Positions 22,898-36,546 of a DNA stretch of 64,000 bases are shown piece by piece. This DNA comes from Otis tarda (lineage: Eukaryota; Chordata; Aves; Otidiformes; Otididae): positions 68,314,987 through 68,378,986 of the forward strand of contig CM048557.1 of NCBI GenBank assembly GCA_026413225.1. The letters are read 5' to 3'. The translations under genes were made by a program, and so were the position numbers. The notes beneath the pieces were generated by a model. It did no database searches. It had not been told where the DNA came from and was given only the letters and a program-made list of their open reading frames with translations. Each line of letters begins with the position of its first letter. The stretch's first letter is position 1.

Positions 22898-25825
22898 CCA
22901 TGGAGACCTTTGCACCTGAGCAAGTCTCCCCAGGCTCCCTTTCCAACCCCCTGCCTTATTTCAGACATCTGAGTTAGGAAGAGGTGAGTCGAGTCCTCAG
23001 ACAGAGGCACCAGACAGGGGTGCCTCTTCCTGCGGGCTACAAGCTGGTGAGATATCTGCTAAAACACACCTTGCACGCCCACCGGGTCTTCCCCGCAGGC
23101 TGGTTGTCCCGGTCCACGCGGTGTTGCCACCTGCACGGGCAGATTTTCCTAAAGTCCAAACTTTTTTAGTGGTTTATTTAGAGAAGATGGACAGTGGCAC
23201 CGGTTTCATGAGCGCAATGTCTCCCTTCGCATCTCACCCATCGTAGCAGATGTTAAACAGCTACGCCAAGCATCTAATTATCACGTTAACAACAGAAAAT
23301 ATCAAAGCCGACGGGGAAGCAGACCGACTCCCAAAGTTATGCAAAAAGTCTAACTGGGAGACGATTTCCCCGTGTAATTACTGTAATGCTGAGCGTTGTT
23401 ACATAATGATTACAGATTTCAGGTCAGATACTCCGTACGTCATGGAAGCGGGGTGTGTTTTGACATTTATGGGCATACTTTTTATTTTTAGTTAGTTTGG
23501 TTACCATGGCAGCGAGAAGAAATCGGCGCTGGGCTCAGCTATACATTAGATTTTTTGGCCTCCCACTTGATACATCCTGAAACTTTTCGACTGATTTCGC
23601 CCCAGATTGTCATCCGTAAGCCGCGATGGGCGGAAGGAGGCTGGAAAAGGAAAGAGCTTAACGGGGAAGCCGTTCCTGAAGCCCCTCTCTAACGCCTGGG
23701 TGGATGCCGGCGCTCGTTAGCACATCAAGTTTTACTCATTTGGGTATCTCAATGAAGCAGGCTGTGCTGCAGAGGTTATAGAGGTTGAACGGGTTTAGAC
23801 CGTGATGGTTGAGCCGTGTTCTGCTCAGAGCAAGCAGGAATTGCCTGAATACAGGAATATCCTGCAAATACCTCGGGCCCCATTCCTGAGACGCACGCCG
23901 GGCGCCGCAGGAGCCGCGGCCAGGAGCTGCTGGAGCTCACCGGCGGGGATGTGACCCTGGTGCACCATGAAAGGATGGTTTTTACAGCTCTTGCTTGGGA
24001 ATCGAGAAGCAAAATGCCTCCTGAGCCTCTCAGCCGTTAGCGCCGCGAGAAATGACGGCGGGGCGGCCGTGATAAATAACCGCCCGTCGGCACCGCGTTG
24101 CTCCCACGCTCCGTTTGATGAAATACCTGCGGGCGCCGCGAGCTCGCCACGCGGAGCTGGGCTTGGCCTCTAGCAACCACGATTTAACTCCTGGAAAGCC
24201 TGCGGAGCGGGAGCGCTGCCAAAAGAAGGACCCTGGGTGTTAGGAGCAGCACACTGAACCCCTTTTTCTGGTAGGGGACAGCCCAGGATGCAGAAAGAGG
24301 GAGGTGAAAAGCACCCAGTCGCAGAGGGACGGCGTTGGGACGCTGCCATCGGCATCCCCAGAGATGCAGGGTTTGGGTTGGGGTGTTGCTGAGGATAACC
24401 CCTCTGGTGAGAAGCAAGGATGAAACTTCATGGGAAGGCGGTCTGGCGTGCGCGTGTCCTTGGGCTCTACTGGGGAGAAAACGATCCCATCAGCCTTCCG
24501 GTTATTTTCCAGTGAAACGTGGTAATTCATCGCAGACATCCCAGAATCTGTCACTGCTTGACAGCTCAGGAAATCCAGGGCTGCCCTGAGCCTCAGCCTC
24601 GGCCAGCGCAGACCACCTGGGTTCGGTTCACACATGGTGGGCACCTGCCAGATCCCCCCGAGAGAGCCGGGGAAGCAATTAGGCAACGAGCAATCGCCAG
24701 CAGGACCTCAGGGATGAGAGAGAAAGGCTTTGGCATGCTGACTGACCTGAGCTGAGCTGAGACCTTTGAAGTCCTTTCCTCGCAGCTCCTGCCAGGGAGC
24801 ACATGGCCATGGGCTCCTCCTTCCCTCAGCATCTCTCTCGTGATACCCTCAAACGCCGCTTAGATCCCTACTGGCTTATCTATGGTGACATCTACATCAC
24901 CTCGCCAAGTGTACCCAAGTGCCTGGCTGCCATCTTCTGGGTTGCAGCAAAGAACACAGAAGAGACAGGAGACTGGTTAAAGAAGCCTTGGATCACACTG
25001 GGAGGCCAATAAATATTGGTGGGAGAGAATTTCCTTTTCAAAACTGAAGACGCAGGGGCCATCACACCTTCAGCACATCCTCTAAACCACTAAACGTTGC
25101 CCAGCTGAGCCTTTGGACAAGAGAGAACGGAGGAAGAAGACAAGCCCAGCCTGTGGGAGGAAGGACAGATTCCTCTGGTGGGATGAGTTTGATGTTGCTG
25201 TTCTCCAAAATGAGTCACAGGCCGGAGAAGTGGGGCATTAATCTCAGGGGAGATGAGTAAGTGGGCAGCATGCGAAGGCAACGGTCAGAGGAGCATCACA
25301 ATTTATACTGGCAGCTTAGCTCTTCCCAGGTGTTACCAACAGCTTCTGCTCTCTCTTGATTAAAATCAGAAATTTTAATCTCCCAGAGTAAAAAAAAAAA
25401 AAAATTAAAAATAAATGTTGTCACTTTTGAAAGATTTGCAGAAGATGTTTTCAGGAGGTGACAGAGCGGCAGTGCCACCCCCGGGCTCAGCCGCCCGCCG
25501 ATGCCCACGCTCACCACCGGCATCGCTGATGAAAAATCCTCGGAGAGGAGCAGCGGTTCTTCAGCGTTCGGGTTTTTATCCTTACGCTACCGCTCAAGTG
25601 CTCGTTTTAATAAGGAAAGTGTGTGCTCAGCGATTGTAATTAAAGTCTGTTAAAGGAAAAAAATCATTAAATATTTAAAACGGTTACACTGGTAATGTTC
25701 TCATTAGGGTTTCTCAAGACCGGTTCTCCCCGCCGAAGACTCAGCTGCGCAGAGCAAGCCCTGGCCACCTCCACAGGTTCTTCAGAGGGGTTTGAGCAGA
25801 TAGGAACCAGGGGTTTATTTACCAC
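22898..25825. other. Intergenic DNA, no gene seen
   Basis: Mixed composition. The part at 23170-23515 is AT-rich but keeps scattered CpGs and is a candidate regulatory element. There is a poly-A tract near 25390-25404 and a 14-bp palindrome at 25006-25019 (CCAATAAATATTGG). No coding sequence is recognised. Confidence 0.5.
23170..23515. promoter_or_regulatory. Candidate noncoding regulatory element
   Basis: An AT-rich stretch with TCTAATTATCACGTTAAC, GTAATTACTGTAAT, TTACATAATGATTA, ATTTATGGGCAT and, at 23500-23513, the X-box-like GTTACCATGGCAGC. CpGs are retained and repeats are absent. It is a candidate from appearance only. Confidence 0.3.
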
Positions 25826-26324
25826 TGTCGTGGTTTTGTTAGTGAGGGGGGGCCTAAGGTGGTAGCTTCTGCAGGAAACTGCTAGAAGTCGCTCCCCTTT
25901 GTTCAGTGGACTCGGCCAGGCCTAGGGCAGACCTGCTGCTGGCCAAGGTCGAGCGGATTGGTAGCAGAATGTCCCGTGATAACGCCTCTGCGATAACGTA
26001 TTTAAGAAGGGGAAAACAGAGAAAAAAAAGAGAAGAGAAGATGTGAAGAAGCTGAGCGGGGGCGGAGGTGCAGAGGGGGAGGCGCAGGCCTCCTGGGCCT
26101 TGCAGGCCTCACCCTCTGGCCTCTTGCCAGGCGGCCGACTGGGCCCGACTCGGCCCGGCCCGGCTGCAAGAAGTGGAGAGGAGATGAGAAGAAGTGAATA
26201 AGATGTAAAAAGATCCTGAGAGACATCTACCACCCTGTTGTGAGGAACGGCTGCAGACGCCAAGGTCAGTTCAGAAGGAGGGGGAGGAGTAATGCGGCTC
26301 CTGGCCAAGATTCCCCTGCAGCCT

Positions 26325-26580
26325 GTGGTGACGACCATGGTGGAGCAGGTTGTCCCCCTGCAGCCCATGGAGGTCCACGGAGGAGCAGAGATCCACTTGG
26401 AGCCCGTGAAGGACCCCACACCGGGGGAGGTGGATGCCTGAAGGCGGCTGTGGCCCGTGGAGGGCCCGCTGGGACAGCCGTTCTGGAGAGACTGTACTCC
26501 GTGGAAGAGATGACCCACGCCGGAGCAGTTCCATGAAGGACTGTGGCCCGTGGGAGGGACCCCACGATGGAGCAGGGGAG
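26325..26580 (+). repeat. Degenerate internal repeats of the LTR
   Basis: Related blocks recur: CTGCAGCCCATGGAGG, GTGGCCCGTGGAGGG, GTGGCCCGTGGGAGGG and several variants of CACGCCGGAGCAG / CACGATGGAGCAG. They form an imperfect tandem array, with units of roughly 30-60 bases, in the U3/R part of the LTR. Confidence 0.6.
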
Positions 26581-26781
26581 GAATGTGAGGAGTTCTTCCC
26601 CCGACCATGAAGCAGCGGCATGAAACAACGTATGATGAACTGACTGCAACCCCCATTCCCTCTTCCTCCCTGTGCCGCTCGGGGGGGGGGGAAGGTAGTA
26701 GAGATGGTGTTAAGCTTGGGAAGAGGGAGGGGTGGATGGAGGTTATCTTGTTCCCTGTCTCATTATCCTGCTGTTTGTAGT

Positions 26782-26787
26782 AATAAA
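26782..26787 (+). terminator. LTR polyadenylation signal
   Basis: AATAAA occurs about 185 bases before the right end of the LTR, followed by T/G-rich sequence. It fixes the orientation of the LTR and could end sense transcripts. Confidence 0.6.
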
Positions 26788-26970
26788 TGAATAGTTTTCC
26801 CCAAGTCGAGTCTGTTTTGCCCGTGACGGTAACTTTAAGGATTTCTCCCTGTCCTTATCTCAAACCTCGAGCCGTTTTTCCTTGTATTTTCTCTCCCTGT
26901 TCTCTCGGAGGGTGGGGGGAGTGAGAGAGAGACTGCGTAGTCTGGTCCTGATCAGGGCTGAACTACGACA

Positions 26971-27449
26971 GTCACCCACGCTGTGCAGGCTACAGTTGCT
27001 GCAGAGAGAAAACCACTCTGGGGTGACGGTGAATAACTTTCTTGGTGCATTGGGTACGTAAATCTAGAGATGTTGCCCATCAGCTGAAGAAGCCCTGAGC
27101 GTACGAAGGCACGAAGTATTTCTCAGATCCCTCACGTTCAGGCAAGTTGGTGACAGTGAGAAAAAATGGGCAAGGAAGCCACTTGGGTTCAATGAAGGTC
27201 AATCATCCACAATAATTTGGCACTTTTCCTGGAAAAGAAGAGACCTCAGAAACAAACGGGAGGTGGTTTTGATTTTCTGAGCTTCTTCAGTGCATGTGGA
27301 ATGGTGCTTGGAGTAAGAAGCTCTGAAAATTCTGCTGGGAGACACTTACTGCTGGAGTCCTGGGAGTTTCAGACCTGGGATGCTGTTGAAACACCTCACC
27401 TAGCATTTCTGCTGATGATCTTTGCACAAAGATGCGGGTGCAAACGTGC
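26971..27449. other. Intergenic DNA between LTR and CR1
   Basis: No clear feature. Its right part may already belong to the diverged CR1 copy that follows, since a long plus-strand frame (27217-27582) crosses the boundary. Confidence 0.4.
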
Positions 27450-27820
27450 TAACGACTCAAAGCCAGGAGGTGTCCTCAGTAAGGAGAAGCAGCAGGATAT
27501 GTTGAAAACTCTGAATGACCTGGGCGGGTGGAATGACAACAGGGATATGGATTTCAAGGTCATGCATGCATGCAGGGACTAATAAACAAGGCTTTCTGCT
27601 GTCAACCAAGAGCTCATCTGTTCAAAATGACTGAGGAGGAGGAGGATCAGGGGGTACTGGTTGATCATGGGATGAGTTATGAGCTGCCAATGTCTTAAAG
27701 TCGTAAAAAGGCAACGCTCATCCTAGGCTTCACCTGCTGAGACGTTCCTGGTAGACACAGGGGAACACAAGGGTTATTGTACAACGGGCTGGAGAGGCCC
27801 CGCGGAGCTGACCAGGTACC
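27450..27820 (+). mobile_element. CR1 LINE, internal fragment (diverged)
   Basis: Blocks in CR1 order: GACTCAAAGCCAGGAGGTGT, a CTGAATGACCTGGGCGGGTGG block, GATCAGGGGGTACTGGTTGA, ATGAGTTATGAGCTGCCAATG and CATCCTAGGCTTCACCTG, then GGCTGGAGAGGCC. These correspond to sequence just upstream of the common 3' tail of CR1. It lacks both the 5' end and the 3' tail and is clearly older than the copies in the TRIM9 intron. Confidence 0.7.
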
Positions 27821-30497
27821 ACGGGTGGTGCCTCCAGGCACGAGAGGAGAACACATTTCCAAAGCCTGAAGCAGGTTTCCTGCTTGGTAGTGGAAGATCT
27901 GCTACTTGCAGAGCCTCTTCAGCAGCGTGGGGGCACCTCTGGGAAGCCCTGGGGCACCCTAGGCATGTCCCAACCCTCTCCTCTTAGGAGGGGAGCCCCA
28001 AGCCCTTGTCCACTCTCTTATTTATCTCTTCAAGGTGTTATGGGAGTGCGATGAATAAAGGAGACCGCAGAGCTCTTTGTCTTGGCTCATTCCTCTTTTA
28101 TTTATTAGCTCTAGCCCGGCTCAGGGCCTCATAAATCAACCCAAACTCGCCTTCCTGGCTACCCATTACCTGGCTGGCGCCATCGTCTGCCAGTCCACCT
28201 CTCCCCTCGAAATCCCACCCGGACCCGAGGATGCCGTGCTGTACAAGGGAGCAAAGGTGGGAGCCGGACAATCTACCACCTTCTCGAGACCCTGCCGGCA
28301 ACCCACCCGCGGGGAGATCCAGGCGAGCTCGCTCTCTGCCCCGGCGGATGGAGATCGATCGGCGTCGCTGGGATGATGCTGGCAGATTAATTAGCGACAG
28401 ACAGCCTTCAGCTTCGTGTCCCGCTGCTCCTCACTCCACTCTAAGATGTGAACGCTATTGATTTCTCGAGTCCCGCCTTCCTTCCGTCCCGTAATCCTTT
28501 CGCTGGTGGGCATCTCAGCAGAAAAATTTGTAGCGGACGTGTGTTTGCACGTACACGTTCATAAATATAAAGCAGCGGAGGTTCAAGAAACCACTGTCGC
28601 CCAAAGCAAGAGAAGTTTAGGTTATTTGTCATCAAAGTAATATTAACAAGAAGAAAATATTTAGTTGATGAAATTAAATAAACAGCTCCTGCCTGCCAAG
28701 CAGGATTCCCAGCCCTCTGTGCCGGTGGTGTCGTGCCACGCAGCGCTCCCGCTGCTCCCAGCTGCCCACCTCCACCCTTGTGTCACCATCACCATCACCA
28801 CGGGGATTTCACAAAACAAAATCCTGCAGAGCTGCTGTGGGGAAACGCAGAGGTTCGGATGTTTTGTCCTGGTTTGTGATGAAGATTTTCCTTTCCCCAA
28901 GATAACTGCAGAACATGACACCTGATTTTCTCTGCAGCTCCCAAGTCCTGGTCGTTACCCCAACCCTTACCTCCATCCTGCCAGGGAACTGTGGGGACAA
29001 GGGACTCTCGTGCTCTCCATCCCTTTTCCTCTCTTGATTTGTGGTCCCTTGCGGCCCTCGTGACATCTGCCCATCTTCTCTTGCCCCATATTCTTATTTC
29101 TCAAGGAACAACTCGGCGACACAAGGCAGCTGACGGGTGCCATGAGCCAAGCGAGGTGGCTGGGATGGAGGGAGATGCAGGAGCAGGTCCTGACACCGTG
29201 GGCCACCTCCACCCCTCGCGTCACACGCCAATTACTGTGCTTTTCTGACTGCAGTGGTGTCGAGATCTTTTTGGGGGGGGGTAACACACCACATACGATT
29301 CAAACAGCGACACCCACCGCCCCATCTCGCTCCTGTCGCTATCTCCAAGCTCGATCCTGATTTCTCATCTGCATTTCCAGCAGACAAAGCAAACGCATCT
29401 GCAGGCTGGCGGGGCGCGGAGGGGACCGGCCGGGAGCAGGCAGCTGATGTTCACGATAACGCTCCTTCTTGTTATTACGAATTCACCAAGGGGACGCAAC
29501 AGCGCTGACAGTGACTCCAATTTATCTCAGCCCAGCAGTGTCTTCCGCATCCCCCCGGAGCAGAGGCCGGTTGCGACAGAAAACGGAGATGCGCCATTCC
29601 CGCAGCGGGAACCGGGGTCATTTCCAAAGCTGAGGCTCCTCAGGGAAGAGCCAGCTTCAAGATGACTTCTCGATCCTTTAACTTGTAATCGCTGATCACA
29701 GCGACGTCAGACAAACGAATGTTGAAGCTGTGCCAAGTAATTATTGCAGGTTCGTAGCTGCATGCCACGCAGTTCTCGGGGCAGTAACAAGTCTGACAAT
29801 TGTAAATAATCCGCAGCCAGAGCACGGGGACGCTTGCCTCTTGCTGGGATGAAAGTGAAGGCATAAGCCGCTACGCCAAGAAGAAAATAGCGAAATGTTT
29901 ACGACCAAGGGCTGTTTCCAAACGCACCGGCTGCGTTCCTCTTTGCAGGGCTTTTTCTGCTGGTTTTTTCTGCCTGTTTACACGATCGCTACGGCAGAAA
30001 TGGCATCATATATCTGCCAGAGTGAAAAATGGCCACGGGAAACAAGAGGCAGAGCAAACAAGGAATGATGGCTTGACTTCAGCAAAAGGGCAGCTAGAGG
30101 AATGAGAGCAGGGGAAAAAAAATGACCGACTCTGAGCAGACATCCAAAGGGAGCAAATGAGGAATGCTCAGCAGAGTTCAGGGGAAGCCACGGTGTCAGT
30201 GGTCAATACGGAGGCAGCAGGAGCCTGAAGGAGCAGAAAGGAGAGAACAAAGCATCCCTGCACGCAGCAGAAGAGAGAAACACTCAGAAAGTCCCTTTCT
30301 CCTTATCACTTGTCCCTCCTTATCAGGCTGAGAAACGGCAGCGCCTTCCTCCTGCGTCTCAGCTCTTGGGCTTCTCCCCCTTCTGAATACCGATGTGGAC
30401 GCTGGGAATTGTACCTGCTCGCTGAACTGGTTCCCGACCGGCCAAACCCTCAGCCACAGGGGTCTGCCAGCATCCTCTCACGGTTACAGGGCAGTTT
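27821..30497. other. Intergenic DNA, no gene seen
   Basis: Contains a short CACCAT repeat (about 28785-28801), a G10 run (about 29271-29280) and unique noncoding sequence. A GATCGATCGG stretch and moderate CpG near 28320-28370 stand out slightly, but no gene is recognisable. Confidence 0.5.
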
Positions 30498-31044
30498 ATA
30501 GAATCACAGGAGGGTTTGGGTTGGAAGGGACCTTTAAAGCCCACCCAGTCCAACCCCCTGCCAGGAGCAGGGACATCTCCAACCAGATCAGGTTGCTCAG
30601 AGCCCTGGCCAACCTGGCCTGGAATGTTTCCAGGGATGGGGCATCCACCACCTCTCTGGGCAACCTGGGACAGTGCTCCACCACCCTCAGTGTAAAAATT
30701 TCTGCCTTATGTCTAATCTAAACCTGCTCTCTTACAGTTTAAAGCCATCACCCCTTGTCCTATCACAACATGCACTTGTCAAAAGTCCCTCCTCAGTTTT
30801 CTTGGAGACCCCCTTTAGGCACTGGAAGGCCACTCTCAGGTCTCCCCGAAGCCTCCTCTGCTCCAGGCTGAACAGCCCCAGCTCTCTCAGCCTGGCCTCA
30901 CAGCAGAGCTGCTCCAGCCCTCTCAGCATCTGCGTGGCCTCCTCTGGACCCTCTCCAACAGCTCCACGTCCTTCTGATGTTGGGGGCTCCAGAGCTGGAC
31001 GCAGCGCTGCAGGGGGGTCTCACCAGAGCGGAGCAGAGGGGCAG
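30498..31044 (-). mobile_element. CR1 LINE, 3' end fragment (~550 bp)
   Basis: It begins with ATAGAATCACAG, the reverse complement of the CR1 terminal repeat. It continues through the GGTTTGGGTTGGAAGGGACC, GGACATCTCCAACCAGATCA and CCACCACCTCTCTGGGCAAC blocks and ends after CAGCGCTGCAGGGGGGTCTC. It is the last element before the TRIM9 CpG island. Confidence 0.93.
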
Positions 31045-31879
31045 TTGCTGTGACCCTGCCTCAGTTTCCCCAGCTTTGCCCCCAGTCCCCCTGTGTCACC
31101 CCATGGCTTAGCCATCAAGCATCAGGATCCCCAAGCCAGTCTCCCCACACCCTCAGTGAATGGTGGCAAGGGCTCGTCCTTTCCTTCGGGCCAGGGCCCC
31201 ACGCCCCACATATGAGGTCCGAATCCAACCTTCTTCACCCCCTCGCTTCTCCCACAGAGGTTTTGCGGGGACTCTGAGCTCCAATTTCAAGCACCAGGCT
31301 GGATCCTCCACCTTGAAGCTCCCACACCATGCTTCTCACATCACGGCTCCTCTCCCAAGAGAGGCCCAAAGACACCGGCACGGGAGGCACGGAGCAACTG
31401 CACCAACGCGCAGCCCCAAACGTGTGCAGGGAGGGAGGGAAATGAGGGAATACAGAGACGTTCCAAGCAATCTTATTTTTCCGTTGGCTGAAGAGGAGCC
31501 GCTATGGCGCACTGCACGTTGCCGGGGTGTTTTAAAGACCTTAGACGACCTTCAGAGAAAGCGCGGTTGACGAGGCAGCCGTGGGAGAGCCGCCAGGCCC
31601 CGCTGCGCCCCACGGGACGTCCCAGGCCGAGGGACCCACGCGGTCCTGCCTGCACCCCGCTGCACCCGTGCACGGCTGGGCCCCAGCGCAGCCGTCTTAC
31701 TGGTGTGATTCACAGAAAGCTACGGGATGCTGGAAAGCACTGCGTTAATTAGGTACGTGTAATTATTACTACAGCCTCATCACCCAGCCCTCCCAGCCTC
31801 TGAAAGTCGCCTTGTGCTGCCAGAGGGGAAACTGCGGGAGCCCCAGGAGCTCCCCCAAAATTGCGTGCGTGCCCTCTCC
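31045..31879. other. Sequence upstream of the TRIM9 CpG island
   Basis: No coding sequence or repeat recognised. GC content rises from about 31560 onward, leading into the island. Confidence 0.5.
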
Positions 31880-32141
31880 TCCGCAAAACTTCCACTCTGC
31901 CCGGACTCGGGGCTCCTTCTCCCTCCGCCGCCCTCCCCAGCACCGCAGCTCAGCCCTCCGCAGCCCCGCAAGGCACAGCCTCACTCAGAGGGTCCCCTTA
32001 AAAAAAAAACCCAAATTGGAGAGAAGCTGCAAACCACGCCGCAGCCATGACACTCGTGGGGCGAGCCCCCCCCCCGCGAAGCCCCTCGCCAGCCTGGCTG
32101 CGGGTCTGGGGACACCGCAGGGCGAGGGGGGCCGGGGGGAC

Positions 32142-32153
32142 GCCGCCATCTTG
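32142..32153 (-). promoter_or_regulatory. YY1 / TISU element upstream of TRIM9, minus strand
   Basis: The minus strand reads CAAGATGGCGGC, identical to the 12-mer on the TMX1 start codon. The ATG at 32149-32147 opens a 54-codon frame ending at 31985, with no recognisable domain. A possible donor (GTGAGG on the minus strand, 31984-31979) follows right after that stop. This could be a YY1 site for TRIM9 or the start of a divergent transcript. Confidence 0.6.
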
Positions 32154-32339
32154 AGGGGGGACCCTTGGGGCTGGGGGCTGGCTGGTGCGGGCACGACGGG
32201 AAGGAGAGGAGGCGGTGGCGGGAGGGACGGTCCCCTCGGGCGCGGGGGAGCGAGCCGAGGCGGGGAGAGCCGGAGCGGGGACAGCCCCGCACCTCGGCAC
32301 CGCAACCCTCAGCCGAAACCTCCGCAGCACCGCCGGTAG

Positions 32340-36321
<3,982 letters not shown>

Positions 36322-36367
36322 CAAACGGACTGGAAGGGACCGCCGGGGTCACGCAGTCCAGTCCCCA
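36322..36367 (-). mobile_element. CR1 LINE remnant, ~45 bp
   Basis: CAAACGGACTGGAAGGGACC followed by CACGCAGTCCAGTCC resembles the reversed CR1 3' tail of an older subfamily, next to the plus-oriented copy. Short and diverged, so low confidence. Confidence 0.4.
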
Positions 36368-36396
36368 GCTATCTGACAGCCCTGAAATCCCATCCG

Positions 36397-36546
36397 CCTG
36401 GAAATGTTCAAGGCCAGGTTGGCCGGGGCTCTGAGCAACCTGATCTGGTTGGAGACGTCCCTGCTTCTTGCAGGGGGGTTGGACTGGGTGGGCTTTGAAT
36501 GTCCCTTCCAACCCAAACCATTCTGGGATTTTTTGATTCTATGATT
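36397..36546 (+). mobile_element. CR1 LINE, short 3' fragment
   Basis: A CCTGGAAATGTTCAAGGCC block, then GAGCAACCTGATCTGGTTGG, GGGCTTTGAATGTCCCTTCC and a terminal GATTCTATGATT define a plus-strand 3' end of about 150 bases. Confidence 0.92.

Larger units (their letters stand above)
25826..26970 (+). mobile_element. Solo LTR of an avian endogenous retrovirus
   Basis: The element runs TG...CA with imperfect inverted ends: TGTCGTGGTT at the left and AACTACGACA at the right. The 3' part holds the AAGTCGAGTCTGTTTTGCCC block that I recognise from an abundant class of bird LTRs. It also has a TATA-like TATTTAAG (25999-26006) and AATAAA (26782-26787), so the LTR reads plus. No gag, pol or env sequence, primer-binding site or second LTR is next to it, so it is a solo LTR left by recombination. 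The flanks (ACCAC left, GTCAC right) are not a clean target-site duplication, which suggests age. Assignment to an ERVL-like class is tentative. Minus-strand and plus-strand open frames inside (up to 244 codons) are chance frames. Confidence 0.85.

Noticed and set aside
25922..26656. 244-codon minus-strand frame
   Set aside because: It lies wholly inside the solo LTR, antisense to it, in GC-rich repeat sequence.
27901..27925. REST element near 27907
   Set aside because: Only the first nine bases resemble the left half-site; the right half does not match.
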